Assembly: GCA_964488495.1 (NCBI GenBank)
Contig: CAZAUQ010000004.1
Coordinates: forward strand, 6,440-70,439
Direction: 5' to 3'
Length of the DNA: 64,000 bases
Origin: UBA1402 sp964488495
GTDB lineage: Bacteria; Bacteroidota; Bacteroidia; Bacteroidales; UBA1402
The notes beneath the pieces were generated by a model. The model saw nothing but the letters and a program-made list of their open reading frames with translations. It ran no database searches and was not told the DNA's origin. This document shows, in pieces, positions 9,075 to 18,417 of the stretch. A program made the position numbers and the translations under genes. Position 1 is the stretch's first letter. Each line of letters opens with the position of its first letter.

Positions 9075-9668
9075 ATGATAGACAAACGATTAATCCTTGG
9101 AACTGAACCCAATCCGATTCAGGATGAAATTGCCGGACATTACCTGGAAATTTTACGTTTACTGGGGGAAGACACACAACGTGAAGGCTTGTTGAAAACC
9201 CCAAAGCGCATAGCCAAAGCCATGCAATTTCTTACTTATGGTTATCACCTGGATCCCGAAGAAGTGTTGAAATCAGCTAAATTTCATGAGGAATACCGCC
9301 AGATGGTCATAGTCAGGGATATCGATTTTTATTCCATGTGCGAACACCATATGTTGCCCTTTTACGGTAAAGCCCATGTAGCGTATATTCCCAATCAGTA
9401 TATTACAGGCTTGAGTAAAATTGCCCGGGTAGTGGATATTTTTTCACGCCGCTTACAGTTACAGGAGCGTATGACTACGCAAATTAAAGAATGCATTCAG
9501 AGAACCCTTGACCCTCTGGGTGTGATGGTTGTGATTGAGGCACAACATCTTTGTATGCAGATGCGGGGAGTGGAAAAACAAAACTCTGTCACTATCACTT
9601 CCGATTTTACCGGCGTCTTTAATCAGGCAAAGACCAGGCAGGAATTTATGAACCTGATCGAAAAATAA
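9075..9668 (+). CDS. folE: GTP cyclohydrolase I
   Basis: Converts GTP to 7,8-dihydroneopterin triphosphate, the first step of folate (and queuosine) synthesis. It has 197 residues. The zinc ligands are visible as Cys89 and His92 in MCEHHMLPF and Cys160 in QHLCMQMRG. Their spacing equals that of the E. coli enzyme (Cys110, His113, Cys181). The ARVVDIFSRR and KQNSVTITSDFTG segments are also typical. It lies between the SPOR gene and the hydroxyacid dehydrogenase in the same direction. Confidence 0.96.
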   Translation: MIDKRLILGTEPNPIQDEIAGHYLEILRLLGEDTQREGLLKTPKRIAKAMQFLTYGYHLDPEEVLKSAKFHEEYRQMVIVRDIDFYSMCEHHMLPFYGKAHVAYIPNQYITGLSKIARVVDIFSRRLQLQERMTTQIKECIQRTLDPLGVMVVIEAQHLCMQMRGVEKQNSVTITSDFTGVFNQAKTRQEFMNLIEK

Positions 9669-9702
9669 GAGTTTCTGAAAAACTTTTTTTGAATCTAAGG
9701 CC

Positions 9703-10668
9703 ATGAAAAAGAAACATTCTATTTGTGTACTGGACGCTTATACCTGCAACCCCGGAGACTTGTCCTGGGATGCTCTCCGTGAATACGGAACCTTGCAGGT
9801 GTACGATCGCAGCCCCGAAGAAAAAGTTCTTGAGTTCGCTGCCCAGGCCGATATTTTGCTCACCAACAAGGTGGTTATTAACAAAGATCTCATTATACAG
9901 CTGCCCCGACTCAAGTATATAGGAATTCTGGCAACAGGCTATAACGTAGTTGATATTCATGCAGCCAAAGCCCACAACATAGTGGTCACCAATATTCCGG
10001 CCTACAGCACCAATTCTGTGGCTCAGATGGTGTTTGCCCATGTGCTCAACATTTGCAATCAGGTACAATATCACGTGCAGGAAGTTAATAAAGGCCGTTG
10101 GTCCGAATGCCGGGATTTTTCTTTTTTCGATAAACCATTGATGGAACTTAAGGGTAAAACAATGGGTATTGTGGGTTTAGGTAATATTGGAATGACCACC
10201 GCCAAATTGGCTTTGGCTTTTGGAATGGAGGTTATTGCACTGACAAGCAAGACCAAAGAAGATTTAACTGACGGCATCCGACCGGTCAGCGAAGAGGAAA
10301 TATTTCGCCAAAGTGACGTGTTAAGCCTGCATTGCCCTCTGACACCCGAAACCAGAAACTTTGTGCGCAAAGAAAAACTAGCCTTAATGAAAGCCGGAGC
10401 TATATTGGTGAATTTGAGCCGCGGGCCATTGGTTAACGAGCAAGACCTGGCATGGGCCCTTAATAACGACAAACTTTATGCAGCAGCGGTTGATGTACTA
10501 TCGAAAGAACCTCCCGGGGACGATAACCCCTTACTGACAGCCAAAAATTGCTATATTACCCCTCATATTGCCTGGGCAACCAAAGAAGCGCGTGCGCGTT
10601 TGATTGCACAGGCAGTCGATAACGTAAGAGCATTTGTGGAAGGTCGTCCGATTAACCAAATCGTTTAG
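9703..10668 (+). CDS. D-2-hydroxyacid dehydrogenase
   Basis: A 321-residue NAD-dependent dehydrogenase of the D-isomer-specific family (glycerate/2-ketoacid reductase-like). It has the split catalytic domain, the coenzyme motif VGLGNIGMTTA (about 157-167) and all three catalytic residues: Arg in LSRGPLV, Glu in LSKEPPG and His in TPHIAWAT. Hydroxypyruvate/glycerate reductases are close in length and motif, but the substrate cannot be assigned. The start 35 bases after folE suggests co-transcription. Confidence 0.88.
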   Translation: MKKKHSICVLDAYTCNPGDLSWDALREYGTLQVYDRSPEEKVLEFAAQADILLTNKVVINKDLIIQLPRLKYIGILATGYNVVDIHAAKAHNIVVTNIPAYSTNSVAQMVFAHVLNICNQVQYHVQEVNKGRWSECRDFSFFDKPLMELKGKTMGIVGLGNIGMTTAKLALAFGMEVIALTSKTKEDLTDGIRPVSEEEIFRQSDVLSLHCPLTPETRNFVRKEKLALMKAGAILVNLSRGPLVNEQDLAWALNNDKLYAAAVDVLSKEPPGDDNPLLTAKNCYITPHIAWATKEARARLIAQAVDNVRAFVEGRPINQIV

Positions 10669-10738
10669 CAAGCGATTTAATTCCTGCCTTAAAGACAGGC
10701 CGGCAATAAAAAAAACTTTGTCCAGAAGCTAAGACCGG

Positions 10739-10761
10739 CAGCTTTTCAAAGCTGTTTGTTA
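10739..10761 (+). terminator. Weak terminator-like hairpin after the dehydrogenase
   Basis: CAGCTTT (10739-10745) and AAAGCTG (10748-10754) can pair, followed by the T-rich TTTGTTATT. The stem is short and the tract is interrupted. Confidence 0.3.
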
Positions 10762-10786
10762 TTCTAAATCCTCTTGTTTGTTGGAG

Positions 10787-10816
10787 GCCGAATCGTAGTG
10801 AGCCGAATCGTAGTGA
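10787..10816. repeat. Tandem 15-bp direct repeat, two copies
   Basis: GCCGAATCGTAGTGA occurs twice head to tail, directly after the stop codon of the leftward PgpH-like gene. There are two copies only, with no other copy noticed in the window. It may be a simple slippage duplication. Confidence 0.85.
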
Positions 10817-10821
10817 ATGGC

Positions 10822-12873
10822 CTATTTATCTTCCTCGGGATAGGCTATTCGCGTATGATAAATGCTTATTAGTTTTTGCTTAAAGACCGATTTAATAATC
10901 TCCAATTCCTGGAAGGTGATGGGCACTCTTTTAAAAGCCCCATCCTGAATCTGTCTGTTGATGAGCTTTTCTACCAGTTCGGAGATGCTACTTTCTGAAT
11001 ATTCTGTTAAACTGTGCGATGCTGCTTCAACGCTGTCGGCCATCATCAGAATGGCTGTTTCTTTGGAAAAGGGATTCGGCCCGGGATAAAAAAAGGCTTC
11101 TTTGGGAGGTTCCTGGCCGGGATGTTCGTTTTTGTAGGTGGTATAGAAATAGCGAGCCGGTCCACTGCCGTGATGAGTAGTTATGAAGTCTTTCACCACT
11201 TTGGGCAGGTGGTATTGATTGGCCAGTTTGAGCCCCTCACTAACATGTTCCACTATTACTTTGGCTGCTTTTTCTGTTTCCATTTTGTTTAAGGGATTTT
11301 GTCCGCCCACCTGGTTTTCGGTAAAATAGTCCGGGTTCTGCATTTTGCCCAGATCGTGATACAAGGCCCCAGTTCTTACCAGTTGTGCATTGGCGTTAAT
11401 TTCCTGAGCGGCAGCGGCAGCCAAATTGGAAACTTGCATGGAATGTTGGAAAGTGCCCGGAGAACTCTCCGAAAATAAGCGGAGCAAAGGGGAGTTAATG
11501 TTGGAAAGCTCCATCAGAGTGACGTTGGAGGTATAACCGAACATCCATTCAAACAAATAAATCAACAGGTAAGTGGTGAACATTAACACTGAGTTGATGG
11601 CAAAAAAGACATACATTTGCCATTGAAGCTGATTGGGCGCTCCCTCTTGAATATAAGCTATGCCGGTGTAAAATATGGAATAGCAGATAAATGTCCAAAT
11701 GATGCATAAAACCAATTGTGAACGCTGAGTGAGCTCTTTGAGCGAAAAGACCACAGCCATACCAACAGTTAGCTGAAGTATTAAAAATTCAAAAGGAAAA
11801 GGAGCAATGACAGAACAGATCAATACAGTGATGGCATGAGTGAAATATGCCGTTCTGGCGCTGAAGAAGGTGCAAATCATCACAGGCAGAATGGCATAGG
11901 GTATCATGTAGATGTTCAGAGTGCTGTTTCTTACCACCAGGGCAGTCAACAAACTAAGACATGTTATGAGAATCAGTATAAAGATTATGTTGTGTGTTTT
12001 GTTGTAAATCTCCGGAGTAAAATATTTTAAAAAGAGGAACAGCATCAATAAAAGACCGGCTACGCATATAATCTGACCGGCCAGTACCCAGTTTTCTGTC
12101 GAATTGATATTACGTTCTTCGGCTGCTTTTTTTAGTGAAGACAGTTTTAGAAAAGTGACTGCGTTGACAATTTCGCCTTTATCTATGATACGTTCTCCGC
12201 GCTGGACCAGTCCGGAGGTTTCAGATACTCCGTTTATCAAATTTAGTTTTGATTGTTCTGAAGCTTCCCGATCGTAACTGAGATTTTCCCTGAGGTATTC
12301 TTCAATCTTACAGATTCTGACCAGGGTATCGCGATGTATACGTGCCGGCAAGTTGCTTAAAATGGCAGAATAGGCTTCTTTAATTGTAAAAACCGAAGAC
12401 AGATCGCGGGTTTCAGCCATAGGCTTGGTAATCATCAGCAGTGATTTCAACTCTTCCTTTTGAAATTCGTTCCGGACAGAAGCCGAAATAATGCCGGCCC
12501 CATAAACCAAGGCGAGTTGATCGTTTAAATAAGTTTTGTAACGTAAGGGAACGGTAGCTCTTAAGTATAAGTCGTAATTACGATTGAAATTGCCAATCAT
12601 CTCTGCCGGGACAGTGGCATCCATTACAACATAAGGTTTGTGTGTCCTTAACAGACTGTCTCTTTCGGCAGTCAGTTCTTCCTGGTTTTTAATGACAGGA
12701 AAACTGTAAGGAGCCGTGAGCAAGCCGTAGCGCCAGGGCTTACCTTCCTGAAACTGATAGCGAAACCTGCCTTCTCTGGGGAAAGCATAAACAATCAGGC
12801 CTGCTGCAACAACGAAAAGGAAAATCTTGAATATTGTAGATGCAGTATTGAGTTTAGGTTTGAATTTTGCCAT
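10822..12873 (-). CDS. PgpH-like 7TM HD-domain phosphohydrolase (predicted c-di-AMP phosphodiesterase)
   Basis: A 683-residue inner-membrane protein. It begins with a membrane segment at about residues 14-30, followed by an extracytoplasmic 7TMR-HDED-like domain. A block of about seven hydrophobic helices spans about 260-450, and a cytoplasmic HD hydrolase domain follows from about 470. The metal ligands can be seen in FQHSMQVSN, LYHDLGKM (the HD pair) and THHGSG. Characterised members (PgpH) hydrolyse the second messenger cyclic di-AMP; that activity here is inferred. It ends with two 15-bp repeats after the stop codon and is divergent from gltX. The cyclase partner DacA is not in the window. 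Confidence 0.9.
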   Translation of the reverse strand: MAKFKPKLNTASTIFKIFLFVVAAGLIVYAFPREGRFRYQFQEGKPWRYGLLTAPYSFPVIKNQEELTAERDSLLRTHKPYVVMDATVPAEMIGNFNRNYDLYLRATVPLRYKTYLNDQLALVYGAGIISASVRNEFQKEELKSLLMITKPMAETRDLSSVFTIKEAYSAILSNLPARIHRDTLVRICKIEEYLRENLSYDREASEQSKLNLINGVSETSGLVQRGERIIDKGEIVNAVTFLKLSSLKKAAEERNINSTENWVLAGQIICVAGLLLMLFLFLKYFTPEIYNKTHNIIFILILITCLSLLTALVVRNSTLNIYMIPYAILPVMICTFFSARTAYFTHAITVLICSVIAPFPFEFLILQLTVGMAVVFSLKELTQRSQLVLCIIWTFICYSIFYTGIAYIQEGAPNQLQWQMYVFFAINSVLMFTTYLLIYLFEWMFGYTSNVTLMELSNINSPLLRLFSESSPGTFQHSMQVSNLAAAAAQEINANAQLVRTGALYHDLGKMQNPDYFTENQVGGQNPLNKMETEKAAKVIVEHVSEGLKLANQYHLPKVVKDFITTHHGSGPARYFYTTYKNEHPGQEPPKEAFFYPGPNPFSKETAILMMADSVEAASHSLTEYSESSISELVEKLINRQIQDGAFKRVPITFQELEIIKSVFKQKLISIYHTRIAYPEEDK

Positions 12874-12977
12874 AGCATTTAATCTAAGTTTTGGGCCTGA
12901 AGCCTGTAAACACAGGCGAAAAGTACAAAAAAAACCCTTGACGACAATAAGGAAAGCCTAATTATAAAAATATCTTG

Positions 12978-12985
12978 TACTTTTG
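12978..12985 (+). promoter_or_regulatory. Putative -7 box for gltX
   Basis: TACTTTTG matches TAnnTTTG, 21 bases before the gltX ATG. The minus strand of the same spacer has a near match (TACTTTTC) that could serve the divergent PgpH-like gene. Confidence 0.5.
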
Positions 12986-13005
12986 GGGCTCAAAATGTTT
13001 ATGTT

Positions 13006-14529
13006 ATGTCTGAATTAAATATTGTTCGTGTCCGTTTTGCCCCCAGTCCCACCGGTCCCCTGCACATAGGAGGTGTAAGAACCGCTCTTTATAATTTTTT
13101 ATTTGCCAGGCATTCCGGCGGTACCATGATTTTACGTATAGAAGATACCGACAGTAAACGTTATGTGCCCGGAGCCGAAGAATACATTGTGAAAGCTTTG
13201 CAATGGCTGCACATCCAAGTCGATGAAGGTGTTTCGCGGGGAGGCCCCTATGGCCCTTATCGCCAGTCGGAACGGAAAGAAATTTACAAAAAATACGTGA
13301 ATCAGTTACTGGAACAAGGCAAAGCCTATCTGGCTTTTGATTCTCCTGAACAACTCGAGGCAAGACGAGCAGATAACCCAAATTTTCAATACGATGCTTC
13401 AAGCCGGCTCAGTATGATCAACTCTCTGACTTTATCTGCTGCTGAAGTCGACGAAAGATTGCGCGGAGGCGAAGATTATACCGTTCGTTTCAAGATAGAA
13501 CCCCATCGCAGTATCGAGGTGCAGGATATGATCAGAGGAACGGTGGTTTTTAATTCGAGTGTTTTGGACGACAAGGTTTTATATAAGTCAGCCGATCAAT
13601 TGCCTACCTATCACCTGGCCAATGTGGTGGACGATCATTTGATGGAAATCAGTCACGTGATCCGGGGAGAAGAATGGTTGCCCTCCACTCCTTTGCATGT
13701 CTTGTTGTACGAAGCCTTTGGCTGGGACAAACAAATGCCTCTCTTTGCTCATTTGCCCTTGTTGCTTAAGCCTGATGGTAAAGGAAAACTTAGCAAACGC
13801 GACGGCGACCGACTGAATTTTCCTGTTTTTCCCCTCGACTGGAAAGACCCGCAAAGCGGAGAATTCAGTAAAGGTTATCGCGAAGCCGGTTATTTTCCCC
13901 AGGCAGTCATCAATTTTCTGGCTTTACTTGGCTGGAATCCTGGAGACGACAGAGAAATGTTTTCTATGGACCAACTGATAGAAGCCTTTACCATAGAACG
14001 TTGCAACAAAAGCGGAGCAAAATTCGATTACGAAAAAGCTCGCTGGTTCAACCATCAATATATGCAAGAGCTGGACAACAGCACTTTGGCAAAGATGTTG
14101 TTACCCTTATTGGAAGCAAAAGGATACAAACCGACTCCTGTTTTTGTCGAAGCTATATTGGTCCATATTAAGGAAAGAATGTTTTTTGTGAAGGATTTTT
14201 GGGATCAGGCCGCTTATTTTTTTGTTGCACCAGAACAATACGATGCCAAAACAGTGGCCAAACGCTGGAAACCCGAATCAGCGGCTCAACTGACAGAATT
14301 AGGTGAATTGCTCGAAACCCTAAGCGATTATTCCGATGCAGAAGCCTTGGAACAGGAAGTAAAAACGTGGATAGAGCAAAAATCATATAATATGGGTTTG
14401 ATTATGAATGCCTTTCGTCTGACTCTGGTGGGCGAAGGCAAGGGGCCCCGCATGTTTGATATTGTTTGCTTGCTCGGTAAAGAAGAAACGCTGCAGCGTT
14501 TGCGTAAAGCCATAAAAACGCTGGGATAA
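13006..14529 (+). CDS. gltX: Glutamyl-tRNA synthetase
   Basis: Charges tRNA-Glu with glutamate in the cytosol. It has 507 residues of class I aminoacyl-tRNA synthetase. The HIGH element appears as FAPSPTGPLHIGG (about 11-23), and the KMSKS element appears as KLSKRDGD (about 262-269). The anticodon-binding helical domain at the C-terminus is complete. The start ATG lies 21 bases from a -7 box. waaA follows 30 bases downstream. Confidence 0.96.
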   Translation: MSELNIVRVRFAPSPTGPLHIGGVRTALYNFLFARHSGGTMILRIEDTDSKRYVPGAEEYIVKALQWLHIQVDEGVSRGGPYGPYRQSERKEIYKKYVNQLLEQGKAYLAFDSPEQLEARRADNPNFQYDASSRLSMINSLTLSAAEVDERLRGGEDYTVRFKIEPHRSIEVQDMIRGTVVFNSSVLDDKVLYKSADQLPTYHLANVVDDHLMEISHVIRGEEWLPSTPLHVLLYEAFGWDKQMPLFAHLPLLLKPDGKGKLSKRDGDRLNFPVFPLDWKDPQSGEFSKGYREAGYFPQAVINFLALLGWNPGDDREMFSMDQLIEAFTIERCNKSGAKFDYEKARWFNHQYMQELDNSTLAKMLLPLLEAKGYKPTPVFVEAILVHIKERMFFVKDFWDQAAYFFVAPEQYDAKTVAKRWKPESAAQLTELGELLETLSDYSDAEALEQEVKTWIEQKSYNMGLIMNAFRLTLVGEGKGPRMFDIVCLLGKEETLQRLRKAIKTLG

Positions 14530-14559
14530 TATTATCTGTTGTCTATTAATCTTTTTATT

Positions 14560-15792
14560 ATGTATCGTCTCTTTTTTTCGGTTTATGTGGCTTTGTTCCA
14601 TATAGTTGCCCTCTTTCATAAAAAAGCCGGGAAAATAGTCAAAGGACAGCGAAACAGCTGGAAGATTCTGAAAAACCTGAAACCCGAAAAGAACTATCTT
14701 TGGTTTCATGCTTCTTCACTGGGAGAATTTGAACAAGGACGCCCGCTAATGGAGGCTATTGTCCGCACATACCCTCAATACTCCATCTTGTTGACTTTTT
14801 ATTCTCCCTCGGGCTTTGAGGTTCAAAAAAACTATAAAGGAGCCGATGTGGTTTGTTATCTGCCTTTTGATATGATGTGCAACGTCAGACGCTTTATCGA
14901 ATTGGTACAACCCAAAGCTGCCTTTTTTATCAAGTATGAATTCTGGCCCAATTATCTGAAAGAGTTAAATAAAAAGGCAATTCCTGTTTACCTTGTTTCT
15001 GGTGTGTTTCGTAAGAACCAGTTGTTTTTTAAGCCCTGGGGTGGATTTTATCGCAGACTGCTCAGGTACTTCAGTGCTTTCTTTGTTCAAAACGAAGCTT
15101 CAAAGGCTTTACTGAACTCCGTTGGTATCAACAACAAGGTCTTCATCACCGGCGACACCCGCTGCGACCGTGTTATGGATATTGCTGCTCAGGCACCCGA
15201 ACAGGAACTGATCAAAGATTTTGCCCGCGATGCCATGGTCTTGGTTGCCGGCAGCACCTGGCCCGAAGACGAAGAAATACTAATTCCCTATGTGAATGCA
15301 CAGACGGAATGGAAACTTATCATTGCTCCTCATGAGATTGACGAGAACCACCTCAGGGAGATTGAAAAGCTCCTGAATCGGCCCTTTGTTCGCTATTCCG
15401 CGATGAAAGCCGAAGACTCAGATAGGGTTGAATGCATCATTATTGACAGCTTCGGATTATTGTCTTCGGTTTATAGTTACGGACAGACGGCCTATATAGG
15501 AGGCGGTTTTGGAGCCGGCATACACAACATTCTGGAAGCTGCCGTTTATGGTATCCCGGTTTTATTCGGCCCCAATCATGCCAAATTCGAAGAAGCGCAA
15601 GCTTTAATCAAGGCAGGAGCGGCCTTTTGTGTGAATTCCCAAAACGATTTGGAAGATGACCTGGATAAATTTCTGGCCAGCAACAAAGCTCTGGCTCAAG
15701 CCGGAGAAAAGGCCCGGGCTTATGTGAAAGAAAAATCGGGAGGCACAGCCAAAATACTGGATGTCTTGAAGGCTAAGCTGTTTAATGCTTGA
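14560..15792 (+). CDS. waaA: 3-deoxy-D-manno-octulosonic acid (Kdo) transferase
   Basis: Transfers Kdo from CMP-Kdo to lipid A precursor at the inner face of the cytoplasmic membrane, a core LPS step. It has 410 residues from the ATG at 14560; a TTG seven codons upstream is less likely. An N-terminal membrane anchor (about residues 2-20) precedes the GT30 domain, with WFHASSLGEFEQG near residue 55. The GT-B nucleotide-binding part carries GGGFGAGIHNILEAAVYGIPVLFGP (about 310-335). Its stop codon directly abuts the stop codon of the convergent flippase gene, with no spacer. Confidence 0.93.
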   Translation: MYRLFFSVYVALFHIVALFHKKAGKIVKGQRNSWKILKNLKPEKNYLWFHASSLGEFEQGRPLMEAIVRTYPQYSILLTFYSPSGFEVQKNYKGADVVCYLPFDMMCNVRRFIELVQPKAAFFIKYEFWPNYLKELNKKAIPVYLVSGVFRKNQLFFKPWGGFYRRLLRYFSAFFVQNEASKALLNSVGINNKVFITGDTRCDRVMDIAAQAPEQELIKDFARDAMVLVAGSTWPEDEEILIPYVNAQTEWKLIIAPHEIDENHLREIEKLLNRPFVRYSAMKAEDSDRVECIIIDSFGLLSSVYSYGQTAYIGGGFGAGIHNILEAAVYGIPVLFGPNHAKFEEAQALIKAGAAFCVNSQNDLEDDLDKFLASNKALAQAGEKARAYVKEKSGGTAKILDVLKAKLFNA

Positions 15793-17319
15793 CTACTTCT
15801 TGAACCTGAAGCGATTCATCATGTTTCTTAAAAGCGTATTGGCGTCTTCGGAGATTCTCCAGATATAAGTGAGCAAAATACCAGAACCAAGCAGAATGGA
15901 GCTTTTAATGATGGCATCAAGCACTTGAATATAAATCTCCTTTAGAGGCAATTTCAAAAACAAGGGAGTCAGGAAGCTTTTCCATAACCAATCGCAAAAG
16001 AACAACAACAAAACCAATAAGACAACCTGAGCTTGTTTCCATGAAAAAATGGAAATTTGTGTCTTCCAGCCCACTAAACCAAGCAGCAATAAATAAAAAA
16101 TCAGATACGATAACAAAGAAGCAATAGCAGCCCCGTTAATACCCCAGAGTGGTATTAATGAATTGTTGAGAATAATTGCGCTTGCTGTCAAAATAAAAGT
16201 AAAGATGAGTGACATGTAATAAAACTTTGAGTAGCGTAACACGATATCACCCACATTAAAAACAGAATTCAACAATCGACTCAGGCCAAGAATAAAGACC
16301 ACCCATTTCCCCGCCACATAAATTTCCCCATTTGGTAAAAGATTGAAAATCAAGTCGATATTAATCCAAATAGCCAAAAAGATAAAAAAGCCTCCCAGTA
16401 GCTGATGCAAAGAAATACTCTTACATAAGGTGTTTGCTCTTGAAAAATCTTGTTCTTTAATAGCCTGAGAAATATGCGGCCCCGAAATGGTTCCCAGCGA
16501 TCTGTAAGGAATTTCAATCATTGAAGCCATGTAGCCGGCAATAGCGAAAACGGCAGTGTGATTCAGTCCCATTTTGGCGCTGATAAAAAAAGTGTTGATG
16601 CTGGGTGCAATAACACCTCCCAAAGCTGCTGCGATTAAAAAAAAGGTATACAGGAAATAATCCTTTACCAGGGATTTCTTTAGAAATTTAAAATCAGGCT
16701 TGAGAGAGATTTTTTTGAGGCTGAATATATAAATGATGTTTAATATCGTTGCAATACCGTATACTGAGCTGAAAGCAATAACAAAACCATCCAAACTGAT
16801 GAGATCGAAGGCATAAAGGAGATAGGTGACCAAGGTCAATACTCTGACCACTATTTCCCGGATAAATTTAGGCACTACAATTCTGAGCAGTAAATTTGAA
16901 TTTACCTCAAAAACAGACATGTAAAGCAAAAAGAAGCCTACAGGAAATACAAAGTCATAGTAATCAACAAATAAAGAGGAGTTTTCGGCAAAGATTCCCG
17001 AAATGGGCTCTTTGAGTAACCAAAATAATATACTATAGATTAAGAAGCCTATAAAAGGGACAACCAGGGTCCAAAAGAAGAAACCATGATCTTTGTCTCC
17101 TTCTTTGAAATAGGGGTAATAACGTATGGCCGATGAAGTTGTGCCTAATTGAGCCAGGCCTGCAAATACAGTGGCGGCGTCGACCAGAACACGTGTCAAT
17201 CCGATTTCTTCGGCAGTAAGGTAATTGGTCAGCACAAAAAATGTGGTGATAAAGCCAATACCTATCCCCACATAACTCACTGCAGTTCCTTTGACACTTT
17301 GTCGGATGATGATGCCCAT
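15793..17319 (-). CDS. Polysaccharide flippase, MOP superfamily (Wzx-like)
   Basis: A 508-residue integral membrane protein with about fourteen hydrophobic segments, as in Wzx/MATE-type flippases that move lipid-linked oligosaccharides across the inner membrane. The N-terminus (IIRQSVKGTAVSYVGIGIGF) and the pattern of paired helices match the polysaccharide biosynthesis/oligosaccharide flippase families. The gene lies next to glycosyltransferase genes, which fits a surface glycan role. It is leftward, abuts waaA tail to tail, and diverges from the family 2 glycosyltransferase. The substrate is unknown. Confidence 0.85.
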   Translation of the reverse strand: MGIIIRQSVKGTAVSYVGIGIGFITTFFVLTNYLTAEEIGLTRVLVDAATVFAGLAQLGTTSSAIRYYPYFKEGDKDHGFFFWTLVVPFIGFLIYSILFWLLKEPISGIFAENSSLFVDYYDFVFPVGFFLLYMSVFEVNSNLLLRIVVPKFIREIVVRVLTLVTYLLYAFDLISLDGFVIAFSSVYGIATILNIIYIFSLKKISLKPDFKFLKKSLVKDYFLYTFFLIAAALGGVIAPSINTFFISAKMGLNHTAVFAIAGYMASMIEIPYRSLGTISGPHISQAIKEQDFSRANTLCKSISLHQLLGGFFIFLAIWINIDLIFNLLPNGEIYVAGKWVVFILGLSRLLNSVFNVGDIVLRYSKFYYMSLIFTFILTASAIILNNSLIPLWGINGAAIASLLSYLIFYLLLLGLVGWKTQISIFSWKQAQVVLLVLLLFFCDWLWKSFLTPLFLKLPLKEIYIQVLDAIIKSSILLGSGILLTYIWRISEDANTLLRNMMNRFRFKK

Positions 17320-17388
17320 AAATGCTCAATGAATCAGCAGCGAATTTACGTATTTTAGGCGAATAAACGCAACGTACGTTTTTTTTTC

Positions 17389-17396
17389 TATTTTTG
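17389..17396 (+). promoter_or_regulatory. Putative -7 box for the GT2 gene
   Basis: TATTTTTG matches TAnnTTTG, 25 bases before the ATG at 17421. It follows a T-tract, and no -33 element is evident. Confidence 0.45.
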
Positions 17397-17420
17397 TGGA
17401 ACTTATGCACCTTTGTATTC

Positions 17421-18410
17421 ATGAATAAAGAATTGCAGTTTTCCATCGTAGTTCCGGTTTACAACAGACCTGGCGAAATTGGAGAACTCCTCGAAAGTTT
17501 GTGCGCTCAGACAGATCCCGGTTTCGAAGTCCTGATAGTAGAAGACGGATCTACGCTCAGCTGTGAAGAGCTATGCCGGCAATACAGCCAAAAACTGCAA
17601 CTTAACTATCTGTTCAAGCCCAATTCGGGCCGAAGCGACAGCCGGAACTACGGTATGGAGAGAGCCCGGGGCAATTATTTTTTAATTTTCGACTCCGATT
17701 GCATCTTACCTCCTGCATATATACAAAAAGTCAGAACGCATTTGCAGGAGCATTACCTGGATTGCTTCGGAGGGCCCGACTCTGCGGCCGGCGACTTTAC
17801 TAATATGCAAAAGGCCATCAATTACGCGATGACTTCCTATTTAACTACCGGCGGAATACGCGGAGGCGGCAAAAACAAGGCTTCTTTTACGCCTCGCTCC
17901 TTTAACATGGGGATTTCAAAAGAAGTATTCCTGCAGGTGGGCGGTTATAAAAACATAGTAGGAGAAGACATTGATCTGAGTATTCGAATCAGGAAAGCCG
18001 GTTTTAGTACAGGTTTGCTTTCGGATGCATATGTATATCATAAACGCAGAATAGATTTAAAACGCTTTTACAGACAGGTAAATACTTTTGGGAAAGGCCG
18101 TGTGCTCATTTCCCGCATGCATCCGGGCACGATGAAATTTCTTCATCTGCTGCCTCTTTTTTTTGTGCTGGGCCATATCGTGTTGCTCATATTAAGCCTG
18201 GTATTTTTGAATCTCTGTTTTTTGTTGCCTTTGCCCGTCTATATGCTGGCACTGTTTCTGGATTCCCTGTTCAGAAACGGGCACGCAGGGATAGCTCTGC
18301 TTTCGGTGCCGGCTGCCTACATTCAATTGTTTGGCTACGGAATGGGGCTCGGCAACGAACTTTTAACAAAAAAAGCATATACATCAACACAAGAAGAATT
18401 GTATAAATAA
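17421..18410 (+). CDS. Family 2 glycosyltransferase, membrane-anchored
   Basis: A 329-residue GT-A enzyme. The N-terminal domain starts with FSIVVPVYNRPGE and carries VEDGS, a DSDC metal-binding motif (DxD-like, near residue 97) and an NMGISKEVF...GEDIDLSIRI acceptor region. C-terminal hydrophobic segments (about 240-310) anchor it in the inner membrane. The ATG at 17421 was chosen because the in-frame upstream codons overlap the promoter. UDP-glucuronate decarboxylase follows seven bases later, so the two form an operon. Donor and acceptor are unknown. Confidence 0.88.
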   Translation: MNKELQFSIVVPVYNRPGEIGELLESLCAQTDPGFEVLIVEDGSTLSCEELCRQYSQKLQLNYLFKPNSGRSDSRNYGMERARGNYFLIFDSDCILPPAYIQKVRTHLQEHYLDCFGGPDSAAGDFTNMQKAINYAMTSYLTTGGIRGGGKNKASFTPRSFNMGISKEVFLQVGGYKNIVGEDIDLSIRIRKAGFSTGLLSDAYVYHKRRIDLKRFYRQVNTFGKGRVLISRMHPGTMKFLHLLPLFFVLGHIVLLILSLVFLNLCFLLPLPVYMLALFLDSLFRNGHAGIALLSVPAAYIQLFGYGMGLGNELLTKKAYTSTQEELYK

Positions 18411-18417
18411 ATACATT

